Source: Druceiella hillmani
Lineage: Eukaryota > Arthropoda > Insecta > Lepidoptera > Hepialidae
DNA: 64,000 bases
NCBI GenBank assembly: GCA_039881145.1
Contig: JAYKKI010000003.1
Location: forward strand, 6,562,501-6,626,500
Direction: 5' to 3'
A model generated the notes under the pieces. It was given only the letters and a program-made list of their open reading frames with translations, was not told the DNA's origin and searched no databases. The position numbers were made by a program, and so were the translations under genes. Below are positions 47,597 through 59,921 of this stretch, in pieces. Each line of letters begins with the position of its first letter. The first letter of the stretch is position 1.

Positions 47597-50500
47597 AAAT
47601 TAATTATTCGATTTTATTTACAAAGATGTTTAATGAGTTCTCTTATTCTTAGAGCTTTCATTTGTTCCTTACATTTTAAAATGATTATATTTAATGTAAT
47701 CCGTCAACTTAGATAGAATTTGTTTACTATTCCAAGAGGCATTTTGTATTTTTTATGTACGTGGTAATGTGTTAAGGGTCAAATTTACCCAGTAAACACG
47801 TGTCCCTAACGAAAAGAGCAGTAATAAATGTACGCAATAACAGAACTAAAACTGTGTGTATCTTGCAATTGCCGGTATTGGTAAAAATCATTTTGGGTCT
47901 ATATGAGCCTGTTGGTAATAAATATGTACTTAGTGATAATAAACATTTTTTACCGTCTAAACAATGTCTTCTCGTTCGTAATAAATAATGGCGTGTTTGT
48001 TACAAAGTTGCATCGGTGAAGTTATCGAAAGTTTTCCACTGTAAAGAATGTCATTATAAAGAGCTTACCCTGTATTGTTGTTTAGGTGAGTCGTCGAGTA
48101 AAAGGAAGTCAAAGTGGTTTTTATTACTGTTAAAATAAATGATTTTCTTTAAAAAAAGTTTTATTATCGATTTTATGTTATTACGATTATACAAATGATG
48201 TATATTTCGTATATTTTTGAAAATACTTTTAATGAATAGTAAAGAACCAAGGAGCATTTTTTCCTAATAAACCCGGAAAGAGAACCGAAAAAACTAATTT
48301 TGCGGCAGACTAATAATAAATGAAACAAGATACATGTAGTAAACATAAATCACTATTATTTGTGGTGGGTAATTACATTATTTTTTACTATTTTCATTCA
48401 AAATTGTAGCCAAATACTTAAAAACGGAATATAATGAACATTTTAGCTGAACCATTCTTTAAACTAATCGAGAATATGGTTTATTATTTACATAATATGT
48501 AAATAAAATTATCATTTTGTATAATACAATATCACTGGTCTAATGAATATGAAAAACGATTTCTGCCTTTATTTATCTTGTGTTTTATTTAAGGTGCACT
48601 GTCATATCCAGAAAGGCTCACTTAAGCGATATTTATTTATTCAAATAACATTCAAATAAATTTTGTGAAATGTGTATTCTGCAAAATGATCAATGTGAGT
48701 CTTCAATATTCAAAATTTGTTTGTGTTAATGCTCAACAGCTTGAGAAATATGGAACTAATTGTGAGGTTTAGGATTTGTTTAATTTACTGTCAGAAAAAT
48801 AGTATCAAATTATTAGGCTAAAACTAACACAACAGGAAAAGCTACTACCACTATTCCCTTCTAAATGCCGAAGTGTCAAGTACATTAGACAAGTTCCGCT
48901 TACGAACCAAAATTACCTAAATGTTTGTTTGGTCAGAGATATATTATTTGCTTATTTCAACACTGACAAATTTATTTCAATACATTGTTTTAATGCTAAA
49001 CTTCATTCAATGTGTGTATGCGCTACAGCATAATAAACTGTCAAAAGATTGTGGAATGATATAAAATAACCGTGCTTTCTTACTACGTAAAATGGATAAA
49101 TAATAATTACATTGAAAAATGTTGACAAGAAAACCGACTGAATTGCACTTGGTGGTAAGCGAAAAAGCAAAACTTGTTTATACAAATACAGCAATTGAAT
49201 GAGTGAAACCAAGTGAGATATATATGTTATTTTAAAAATTCCAAAATCATATTTACAAAAACTGGTGTCCAAAATATTCCTCACATTGACGAAGTTATCA
49301 AAGAGTTCATTAATAGTTTTATAATATTGCTGTAAAAGGAACTTGAATCAATTTTCTTAACCCAAATACGAGTCGTTGACAGATAAGACTTTAACTGTAG
49401 AAATATCTATCTAATATAATGACAATTAAGTAGCAAAGTAGTGTGAGAATAGCGTCGATCATGAATAGCCAGCCTGTTAAACTATAATTTCAAAATTGTT
49501 TAAACCAAATATATCACGGTCCTTTAACACAATATTCTGATTATATTCTACTGTAGTTTGAAGGACTCAGTGGATATACGTATATAGCTCCCAATTTTCA
49601 TTTTGGTCTATCAATGAAAATAGATCATTTGCAATAAAAAATTAGATAACAGAATATAAGAAAAGTTTATCCAGATATCTGCAAATTGCTTCCAAAATTT
49701 AACCCACGTTCTTGGCTTATTTAATTAAAAAGTGTTTACTGCTATAGCTAAACTTTTCGTTATATAATTTATATCTAGTATTAAAAGATACAAATTATAA
49801 TGATTATTTTTAAAACAAGGAGTTTTTAAGAAATTGATTATACAGATTATTGATTATATATAATGGCTAAAGGTATATTTGTATCTTTATAATTGGTTTG
49901 GTCTTTTCTTCCAGAATTCGCCCCAAAAATTCTGGCATCCTTAATTGTAATGATTGTTAATGAATTAATTACTCTGATGTAGCAGCATCCACGGTACCCA
50001 CCGACAAAGCGAAGATGGTAAAATAACAAGAAACACAAAAATCAGGCAAAAGAATGCAATTGACAGATGTCAAAAATTGCGTTTCATTTCAGTAAGCTGT
50101 CATTATAACAAGAACGTGTTACCAAATTTTTATTAGTGTTTATTTAAATTGCTCTTTTAATAATTTTAACCAATATTTTTACCGCTTTAATATCTTTCCT
50201 TGTTAAACAAGTTATTATGCGGACAATTTTAGAGCTACACGATGAAATGGAAGGTAAACAATCTATGCGTAGGTCATCTGTGATAGTACAAAGTTAGCTT
50301 TACTGTAGAATACTAAAAAAATATCTAGATAGCGTAAAGTACAAAGTACTTTACATACGTGTTTTACACTTTCCCTCTTAAAAATATTAAGAAATTAACC
50401 CAAATAATTTACTTTTGTGAAACAAAACTCTGAAAATTGATATAATAGCCTTTCCTTCAGACTTATCTCTCATATATTAAACACGTTATTAGTAATGACA

Positions 50501-50710
50501 ACGCATGAATCCCCTCCCCTACCCTCAAACTCGTTTACACTTCAATATGACTAATACTATGACTAATACCAAAATAGGTCTGATGTTATATTAACAAATT
50601 TGATTATGTAATGAATTTGTTTTTAAACATTATTTTCATGAAATAGCAGATATTACATATATTTAAAATTATTAATGATTAACTTTTTAATCTGATTGTA
50701 ACTTTTTAGA
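47371..50710. other. AT-rich intergenic DNA
   Basis: A (TA)n tract at 47534-47593. Frames at 47800-47988 and 49003-49284 show no known motif, good start context or splice pattern. No gene called. Confidence 0.45.
47534..47593. repeat. (TA)n microsatellite
   Basis: TA dinucleotide repeat with one 'tg' interruption. Confidence 0.95.
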
Positions 50711-51380
50711 CTTTTTACGAAAGAAAAGGTTTAAAGAAGCCTTAGAATTTGTAAATCATAATACAGTTGTTCATAATAAAGTAAATCTTTGATTTTTTTT
50801 AATACTACAAGCTCAGAATATATAATGTACTAGGTACATACAAATACAGGTTACCATTTTAATAATTTAGCTATTAGGGGTGAGGCAGGTGAAAAAGACG
50901 AAATTAAACTATTGACGCATGACTCTTTTGTAATCGCTTATTTAGGTTCTTCTCTAAAGCGGTAAGGAATCATTTTTAATTTATTCGGGTAAAATACGGG
51001 TACTTGTACTAAATTTCTATCAATTAAAAATCGTCTATGATGAGTTTTATAATATGCTTGGAAAACTTTTAACTAATGTAATAATACCAAATATTTTAAT
51101 GTACCAATTTAAAACAAATTATATATTCCAAGGTCATTTATTTTATTTAACGGAGTTTAAACGTTGGAAATCAAATTATTCGAAGAATAAATTTCGCTTA
51201 AAAGCATTAGCGCAATCTAGTGCCCATATTTCACATTAATACACGTATAACGAGCCTTTCACGAGAACCGCGGGGTTTAGTTTCAACTAGAACTAATAGA
51301 GGGCACATAAAAATTAAAATTAATGAATTTTTTATAAAAACTTAAGGTAACAGGATTTCGTACAAAAAGAAAGGAATTAT
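50711..51380 (+). repeat. Left arm of the fold-back element
   Basis: Outer end near 'ctttttacgaaag', inner end at 'ggaattatcg'. Paired with 52584-53255. Confidence 0.85.
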
Positions 51381-52583
51381 CGAAAGTAGAACTCAGTTGT
51401 GATTGTTTTATTACAAAAAAATTATTAAAACAATTTACCTATAATTGATATTTTCATTTTACATTGCTGAAGTATTTTTCGCTATTTTCACTTTAAATTT
51501 ATAATAATTTACTCTACACTCAACAAATACCTAAGCAAATATTTTAATAATAACTATTAAACAAGAAAGAAATAAAAATTTATAAGTTATTTAAAAGGTA
51601 AATAATTGTGATATTTAAATCTTTATTTTATGATATGTAAATTTGTTAAATTGTAATTTCATGTATCTTCTTTAATTATTTTAAATTTCATATTTTTTGG
51701 GTTGATAAACAGTGAAATTTTGATTATTGTTAAAACACATTTGTGCCCAATTATTAATTTGTAATTAAACAAAATCATAAACTAAGGATTTAGTAATACA
51801 TTTTTATTGATAGTACAATTATTGGTAATATGTAATATTGGTAATATTAAATGTTCTCTTTACAATTTTGTAAGTTTTCTTTAATGTTTTATTTAACTTT
51901 TTTTATTCTCACTATTCAAATTAATATATGTATTAAGTATAGAGTAATAATAATAAATTTAAAATGAAAATAGAAAAAAAAAAATTGCATTACAAAAATG
52001 GAGGATTAAATTGAATAATTTGTTTTATCGAATCAATTATTCATAATAAAATAATTCGGGCCGAGACCTATTTATTTAATTTACATCGTTTCTTAAGTAT
52101 ATTCCTTCATTAAAAATCAGTGTAATTCGCATTTTTGTTAAACTGCACCAAAAGTGAGCATGACAATCTACGAAAGTAAATAATTTTATCTATGATGATA
52201 TTTGATAGGCGCCGTTAGATATTTCCATTTATTCTAAAGCGAGCGCTGCGGTCAATTTCGTTGCCCTCACACCGTAGTCCGCACCCGGCCATTAGAGATA
52301 TCTATTACAAATTAAGTAATTATATAAATATCATTGATTTTTTCCTACATTGGAAGTAAATGAATGTGAAAAGAATGGGATTTCACATGAAGTTCTACAT
52401 GAAGAGGAAAGACGGCGTTACAGTCTATACATTAGTATCGATGTCATCCCGTATTATCTTCATATCTTGTAGTAATTACTGTTTACTGGCAATTATACTT
52501 GGCAAATATATACTTGTACTGGCAATTAATGCCAGTTCTATTTTTCAACCTATTAACAAATATATGTTACACTTTATATGTCG
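51381..52583. other. Centre of the fold-back element
   Basis: Very AT-rich, with a short GC-richer patch at about 52207-52295. No coding signal. Confidence 0.5.
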
Positions 52584-53255
52584 ATAATTCCTTTGTTTTT
52601 GTACGAAATTCTGTTACCTTAAGTTTTTATAAAAAATTCATTGATTTTAATTTTTATGTGCCCTCTATTGGTTCTAGTTGAAATTAAACGCCGCGGTTCT
52701 CGTGAAAGGCTTGTTATACTCGTATTAATGTGAAATACGGGCACTAGATTGCGCTAATGCTTTTAAGCGAAATTTATTCTTCGAATAATTTGATTTCCAA
52801 CGTTTAAACTCCGTTAAATAAAATAAATGACCTTGGAATATATAATTTGTTTTAAATTGGTACATTAAAATATTTGGTATTATTACATTAGTTAAAAGTT
52901 TTCCAAGCATATGTATAAAACTCATCATAGACGATTTTTAATTGTTAGAAATTTAGTACAAATACCCATATTTTACCCGAATAAATTAAAAATGATTCCT
53001 TACCGCTTTAGAGAAGAACCTAAATAAGCGATTACAAAAGAGTCATGCGTCAATAGTTTAATTTCGTCTTTTTCATCTGCCTCACCCCTAATAGCTAAAT
53101 TATTAAAATGGTAACCTGTATTTGTATGTACCTAGTACATTATATATTCTGAGCTTGTAGTATTAAAAAAAATCGAAGATTTACTTTATTATGAAGAACT
53201 GTATTATGATTTATAAATTCTAAGGCTTCTTTAAACCTTTTCTTTCGAAAAAAGT
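52584..53255 (-). repeat. Right arm of the fold-back element
   Basis: Reverse complement of the left arm with few differences, for example 'gttatacg' against 'gttatact' forms and small indels. Outer end near 'ctttcgaaaaaag'. Confidence 0.85.
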
Positions 53256-54649
53256 AGAGTGGGAATCGAAGAAAAAATATTTTTCCTCAAATATAGTAGA
53301 GATATTAAATAAACATGAAGGAATATTTCTATGAAATATTTCTAAAGAATATTTTCATTTTGTATTGGTATTAGTATGCATTTGAAGGAGACGAAGTTTG
53401 AGGTGGACGAGTATGCCCCATAGACTAATATTTTAATTTATTCGGCAATTCTTCAAAAGACGGTTCGTTTATTTGGAATTAAAAATGTTTGAATATATTC
53501 GTTCTGAAAACTACAAGATTCTTAACTCAAACTACTAAGAATTTCAGCAACATTCAAAGATTCATTAAAAACAATTGAATTTAAAAGTGTTTCTGCTAAT
53601 TATGACCCATCGTCAATGACAACGAATCAAATTAAAATGGCTTTAACCGCCATTCAAAATGGTCTTAAAACATTATATATTATACAATTCTAGTTTCATT
53701 TCAAGTACTGTTAGCTGGCGAAATATTGATCTAAGTATTACTGGTTATCCGTCAGAGGTTAATAATTAACTGTCATTGATCTCCGCATGCTATATATAAA
53801 TAAGCTAGTTATTTCCTAAAATTATCAGAAATTTACATTATCTGATGTAAGTCGTTATTAAACCGAAAAGTTCCAGTTCATCAAAGACCAGAAAGTGTCG
53901 CGGAATTTTGCTGTGCATTTACCGTTATATACATTACATAATATATTCCATAATATGGCAAGGTAATAATCAGTCGATTACCAATAAGCTACAAATTGAT
54001 AATATATAATGTGCAGAGTAAATTAATTTTGTCAAAAACATTTTTGGCCTAACTATGACGTTGATACTGATATAAATAAGTATTATACTTATTAGTCAAG
54101 ATAAGGAAACATATTTAATAATTAATCTAACTTAAATGAATGTGTTTTGCGATAGCAGTATCAAAATGTGATTTTAGTTAGGTTGAAGTTAATTATTAAT
54201 AATTATCGAATAATAAGCATAATATTGTTTCTGAATAAAATTGTCAGTAATTAGAAAAAAACGTAAAATACACGCGCCCGCGTGTTTGGATGATATGACT
54301 AAAATAACTATCCAATTAGGAACTATTTTCAGGAATTTCTTTTCAGGTGCAGTACAGCATAATTTCCTTGTCAGCAGAAATACGAATTGAGGACATAGAC
54401 ATATTTTGGCGACAAGCCAAAATGTTTCTATGTAGTACTTTTTAAACAATTGTAAAAATCTTCATTAATAGAACTTTTAAAAAACGTAAATTTTAAAAAT
54501 TGCCTTTTTCTAAGAATAGAATTTAAAAGAAAGGCTACGTTTTCGTTAAATGTAAAAGAAATTATAATCAATACAACAATTTGTTTTTGTTTTTTTAAAA
54601 TTAGATATTAATCAAAAAGCGTGGCTATATATATAAAAAAAAAAAAAGA

Positions 54650-54703
<54 letters not shown>

Positions 54704-54720
54704 ATTTTAAGTAAAACTGG
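53256..54720. other. AT-rich intergenic DNA
   Basis: A (TA)n tract at 54653-54701. Nothing else recognised. Confidence 0.45.
54653..54701. repeat. (TA)n microsatellite
   Basis: TA dinucleotide repeat just downstream of the fourth lectin relic. Confidence 0.95.
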
Positions 54721-54933
54721 TTATCCACTAATAGGTAACGACAGTGCAGATCCACAATCTCTAGCCTCGTGTTCACAAATAAAGAAACAACGAACAGTAC
54801 AATTCATGTCATGAAGCTTTCCATCATAGAACACGATGGAAACCATAGTTTTACTACCGATGGTATCCGGGTTGATCGCTACCATATTTGTAGTGTCCGG
54901 CCAATGATTGCTTGGAATTTTCAGTTTGTTCAT
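54721..54933 (-). pseudogene. Copy 4 CTLD second-half exon
   Basis: Open to a TAA at the end. 'SIVFYDGKLHDMNC' and 'FFICEHE' align with 'AMSIDGKLSNVKC' and 'YFICEHE' of copy 3 exon E. The true acceptor is unclear. Confidence 0.65.
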
Positions 54934-56932
54934 TTTTATTTATTTCTTTATTTATAAATGGAGAAAACGCTACGTTTACAATTTTAAAGCAACGTAAATG
55001 AAAACCGACGAGCAAGGTGCATTTCTGTCCGGTCTGCATAGTAGATTCATTATATTAATTTGATTATCACTCATTATATTCTCTCGAAATGGTGAAAAAA
55101 CAAAGGGAGATCAGGATATTTTCACTAGAAAAATTAGTCCACTTCCACTGATTGATATAAAATATAAAATGAAAATTAAGAGTTGTGCAATTTTCCAATT
55201 CCCGACCTATAGAATAGAAAGTTTCTTATATTCACAATTATTGGCTAGAAAATAAAATAAAAATTAAAATTAAAAATCTACATGTCTATTAATTACGGTT
55301 TAATAGCTGTTCAGTTACATTTGTAATAACCTAGAGACTTTCCAAACACGCAAAACTAAATCCTTTAAATCAAATAATATAAAAAATATATTACCATTAA
55401 ACTTACGGAATACTAATAATAAATAAAAACATTAGGTACGAGAGTAACTCTTATTTCCAGGGAACCGTCCGTCACTACATGTACCTAACATATAAATATT
55501 TAAGGGTTTGTAGTATTTCTATTAAACTATTTAAAAATATTAATACGTATACTATTTTCCCCCAACTAAATATATTACATCTAATGTATCTTTTACGGGT
55601 GCAAACATATTGGAATTATCTCACGAACTATGAACTTTAGAACCATTGTTAACGGTTTTCTGTTTAAGTTCTAGTAACGCTGTTTTTTTCATAATTTTGT
55701 CTTTAATAGTTTCGGAGGTGGAGGGATGAAGAAATTAATGTAGACATTTTCAACAATATCTCCAGAAATATTTAATATAAAGTTTAGCAAAAAAATTCTT
55801 TTGAAATAGTTGTAATTTACTCTTTCAAATACAATTAAACACAAATGCAATTTAAAAAGATATTTGCGTGCTAAAAACGGTGTGAAGCTGAAAACTGTAA
55901 AAGTGGAGTAAGCTTGTATATAAATTCTTTTAATTCCACGAATTCTTTTCAAGGACGCGACCTTCACAGATGAAGAAGAAGAATCAAACGGTTATACTAT
56001 TAATGGTATTTTTAATGATTTATGTATATACGACATGATTCTTTAAAGTAAAAGCGTTTGTAATTAATAAACTATAATTATTAACCATTTTTTACTATAT
56101 TTTAATTTTGTATGTATTTTTTTAAATCTTGTTTAGACGTATGTAACTCTAACGGTAAGATTATTTAACTCAAATCTCTCAATGATCTTACCTTGCAATA
56201 GAAAACCAGCGGTAATAACTAGTGATACATACTCTTGTGTATATATTATAGACTTTTACCATATCTCAAGTTCTTTAAACATTATAACACAATAATGCAC
56301 CCGCAATACCCCAACTTCCTTTAGTTTTGTTTTCATAGTCCATTTTAAAAACAACCTAAAATATACTTTACTTCAGCACGTCATGAAAATCTTATGTAAA
56401 TCTCATAAGCTATTTTGATGTGAAATGTAAAAATAAAAAAATTATTTTTTTAATTGACAAAAAAGTAAATTGATTTGTTTACTTGTTTTTAAGTGTGATG
56501 TTTTGAAGAAGAACGAAATTTTATAACATTCAAAGCAAACGGGGCCTATTTATTGTGTTCATAGATGAAAAAAACCAATAACTTAATTTTAATCATGTAC
56601 ATAATATTTATTGAGAGAAAAAATGCGTCTAACTAACCATCGTATGGTGAAGTATAGAGATAGTACGGTGAATAATCACGTGGCGAATGCTTGATTTCCA
56701 AAAATGCGATTGTATTTGTGCCAGTCTTATTCTCCAATACCTTTTTCAACGTTTCAGCTTCTCCACTGTGTTTGATATTTCTGAGCATCGTTCCAAGTTT
56801 TCGGTACGGTGCTAACGTTTTAGAAGGCATCTTTATCGCAGAAAAGTATAGGTAGTAAGGAAAAAACTGCCAATTTGAAACAAAGCCAAGTATAAGTGGA
56901 ACTCGCACTGTGATGGATCCTATCCAAGACAT
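54721..56932 (-). pseudogene. Divergent CTLD lectin relic, copy 4
   Basis: Two minus-strand pieces. The upper piece (about 56633-56830) has 'KTWNDAQKY' in one frame and 'EAETLKKVLENKTGTN' in another, then ends 'YDG' at a GTTAGT donor, as exon B does in the other copies ('EAEVLKKVLEEN', 'LDG'|GT). The C..STLAV segment between is deleted. The lower piece (54721-54933) is a CTLD second half: 'FYDGKLHDMNC' and 'CFFICEHEARDC', with a stop at 54721. No WND-type or clear EPN/QPD motif. No signal exon or exon C/D seen between. Older and more diverged than copies 1-3. Confidence 0.7.
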
Positions 56933-57714
56933 TATGAATTACAATGAGGTTTTTAATTATTATTTAATAAGCTCTAGCCGCAAATATTTTTGGTAAACCA
57001 AAAAAATTTCCATCACACCCATTTGTATATTGACTAGAACATTGGAGGTTATGTTATCGATGATCCCCGCATGTTGTATTGCGCAATAATTTTAGGAAGC
57101 GTTCTTTTATAATCTATGTAAAACGTAAAGTATTCTTAACATATTTTATTTCTACAATTAAATTTGTTATACTAATAGCATAACTTTTAGGATTTATAAC
57201 ATTTTATTCCATTTTAATCCCTGATACAACAATTCACTCCACTTTTAACATTTTCGGTTAAGTTCACTTTACAGTATGTAATATTGTTAACACTGTTATT
57301 TGTCGTGAATCAGATACAGTGTTGAGTATTTATAACGACATTTTAATTTATTACTGCATGATAATTACATTATTAATTTAATTTTGGCTAAGTGCATATT
57401 ACTCAACCTATTTTTTAAATACTCACATAAATTATAGGCATTTTTTTAAACTTGAAAAATTTAGAATTACTTTATCATCTCATTCATATATCAAGACTTC
57501 ACAACACAACAAGCAACATTCAGTATTAGGAGTGACTATCGTTTATTATACAGAACCATGGAATGTGCAACATAATATAAAAAATATGCCCATAAAATAC
57601 AACTACTATAATTGAAACAAATGAAAAACAACCTATTATTAATGTAATTTGCATTACGTGATTTACAATGTAGACGAGCTTGTTTTCCGCCAAAACTAAT
57701 TGAATACGCGAATG

Positions 57715-57763
57715 AATTATTTATACCGACATAATAATTTTTATTATGTCGGTATAAATAATT
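57715..57763. repeat. Perfect 22-bp-stem hairpin
   Basis: AATTATTTATACCGACATAA.. pairs with ..TTATGTCGGTATAAATAATT over 22 bp, with a loop of about 5 nt. Confidence 0.9.
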
Positions 57764-58253
57764 ACTTAATTATACAGCAATGTCCCAAAAGTATCTCAAC
57801 AAAAAAAAAATAAAATATTTGTGACGCAGTAATAACTTGCTACATTTTCGGATTTAGTACTTTCTGAAATAATGTTTGCGGGGAATAAATAAAATGACAC
57901 TTTGTAAAATTGGTATATTTATATTCAATAAATGTTAATTTCAATTAATATTAACTATATTTTTAATTCACTTAAAATCAATTTGATGCCTATAATATTC
58001 AATAAATCTAAACGCAAATCTCTACTGCACATTTGACCTTCTCTAGCGAAGCAAGCATACAGAGAATTTAGTTTTTACCTCAGTATTTTAGAGTTAAATT
58101 GCTTAAAGGAAATCTTAGCCTTTTTTATTGTAACAACTTTTTTATTGGTTCACAATCTATTTTTCATTAGATGTAATTCTTTAATTCTTGACCATTACAG
58201 AATATAAAGAAAAAAATGCTCAAACTCTGAATCTAAAATATAATTATTTATCA

Positions 58254-58259
58254 TATATA

Positions 58260-58316
<57 letters not shown>

Positions 58317-58318
58317 CT
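58254..58318. repeat. (TA)n microsatellite
   Basis: TA dinucleotide repeat with a 'ttt' at each side. Confidence 0.95.
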
Positions 58319-59021
58319 CTCATCTTAATTTGATATCTGTTAATTACTGTTAGCAAATTAGCAAAATCCGTTTGTGCAAGACACCTCAATTGTTTATCCA
58401 TAACGAGTTTTAAATTACTATTCGGTGACAGACTGGCCAATAAGATATTCTTGGAGACATAGTATTGTTTTTCTTTTTCTTTTGAAGATTGTCTAAATTT
58501 GAATTTTGCCATGAATTCGAAAAAGTATTTTTACATTTTGAAACTATATTTCATTAAATTTTTTATCCTAATTATTTTACAACCTATCTGTTACACACAC
58601 ACACACACACATGCGCACACTCGCGGCAGAAGTGATACTGCTATGGACGCGTCTCATCGTGCGGATAGGAGGATGCTCACTGCTCTCCGGAGCAGAGAGT
58701 AGAAGTGAAACAAAGTAGCGCCCGTGGACAAAACACCCCAAGTCAAGGTTTCAAGATACCGGGCCGACGACTGCAAGACGTCGTGGAAACGGCATCGCAA
58801 ACGGTTCCCCTGGGGCACCAGGTCTCTATTCACCTGGGAGTGTATATGGTGGCATTGTTCCAGTAACCGGGGTCTGTTGGAGTGGACTGATATTTCTTTA
58901 GGTACTCGTGGGAACAGTATGGAGATGTTTACCAATAAAAATAAAAAACAAACTGACATAGGTAAAGGAGTTAATAACGGCATCACGCCCAGCAAGCTGC
59001 ACTGGACGCAAGTGCTGAAAT

Positions 59022-59830
59022 GAAGAGGACTAGAGCTTGGGAGCATCTCGAGAAGCTTATTGATGAGCTGCAAGAGTACGTCCAACTGAGACCAAACGTC
59101 CACAAAGAGATAAAATCACAAGGCTCCCCTTCTTAAGTGCCAAAAGAGCTGGGTACACCAACAACAAGACGTACACAGGCCGCCACTGAGATGATTGAAA
59201 TGGACACCGGGGACGATGGACAGCGACTCAGTCATGGAAGAGATGCGTGACACCACGTTGGCCAAAAGGAAGTAACGGCCATCCAAGGGTTCGGGCGAAA
59301 AACAAACAAAGAGAAAGGAGGACTGCGGATTTATCAAGCTCTTCAAGAAGGTAACTCAGCACGCCAACAATACGAAGGGGGTAACGGACTGGCAGCTGGT
59401 TAAAACCAAGAAGGACAAGAGGACAAAGCACGAGATGCAGCCTAAAACGCACCTTTCGAAACTGCCTAAGCCGAAGACGATGGGAAGACCAGTGACCAGA
59501 CCCAATGCACTGTTTGTCCACACGAAGGAGAAGGAGGAGTATGCTTACTCGGGTCAAGAAGGGCGTCCCAGATGAGCAGGTCCGCTCTACAGTAGATAAG
59601 ATTCGTCGGACAACTACTGGCGACTTGCTGATCGTACTCACCAGGGAGAACACCGATAGAGTTAAGGGATTGCAAAAAATATGCTGATCTCCTCAAGGAT
59701 GATGCTAAGGTAAGTAAGGGGCCACAACAAGACCTCGAGATACAAGATCTTGATAATATTACGACTAAAGAGGACATCCTTGCAGCCTTGCAATCAGATA
59801 AGTGCCTAAAGACTACAGAGGCACCCAGAG
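59022..59830 (+). pseudogene. R1-type LINE ORF1 (gag-like), broken
   Basis: Pieces with 'IRRTTTGDLLIVLTREN' and 'LDNITTKEDILAALQSDKC' are typical of R1-clade ORF1 C-terminal parts. The two lie in different frames (junction near 59685). CCHC knuckles were not seen. It would bind element RNA. Confidence 0.7.
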
Positions 59831-59921
59831 CGCCTTGGTGACGTTGGCAGTGCCAATAGCGAAGAAGGTACTCGAGGCAAAAAAAAACGCGCACGATCTG
59901 CTAATGCAGACCGTGCGCGAG

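Larger units (their letters stand above)
50711..53255. mobile_element. Fold-back element with about 670-bp terminal inverted repeats
   Basis: The left arm 50711-51380 and right arm 52584-53255 are reverse complements at high identity. Both contain 'gaaagaaaaggtttaaagaa', 'ttaactaatgtaataatacc' and 'ttcgtacaaaaa'. The arms match up to 'ggaattatcg' (51371-51380 / 52584-52592 region), then diverge abruptly. The 1.2-kb centre has no recognisable gene. Each arm keeps the same open stretch of about 61 codons ('KTNYIFQGHLFYLTEFKRW'), which may be chance. Structure is like long-TIR fold-back elements; family unknown. Confidence 0.85.
56933..58599. other. AT-rich intergenic DNA
   Basis: A perfect hairpin at 57715-57763, a (TA)n tract at 58254-58318 and a (CA)n stretch at 58592-58612. 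No gene recognised. Confidence 0.45.

Noticed and set aside
47800..47988. 62-codon plus-strand frame upstream of lectin copy 3
   Set aside because: No recognised motif, splice sites or neighbouring exons. AT-rich composition explains it.
50711..53255. The conserved 61-67 codon frame in both fold-back arms as a real gene
   Set aside because: It is the same DNA twice, so conservation between arms is not evidence for coding. No family recognised.
58654..59894. Long minus-strand frames in the R1-type LINE
   Set aside because: They lie opposite the gag-like region and match no family; the plus-strand frames carry the R1-type motifs.
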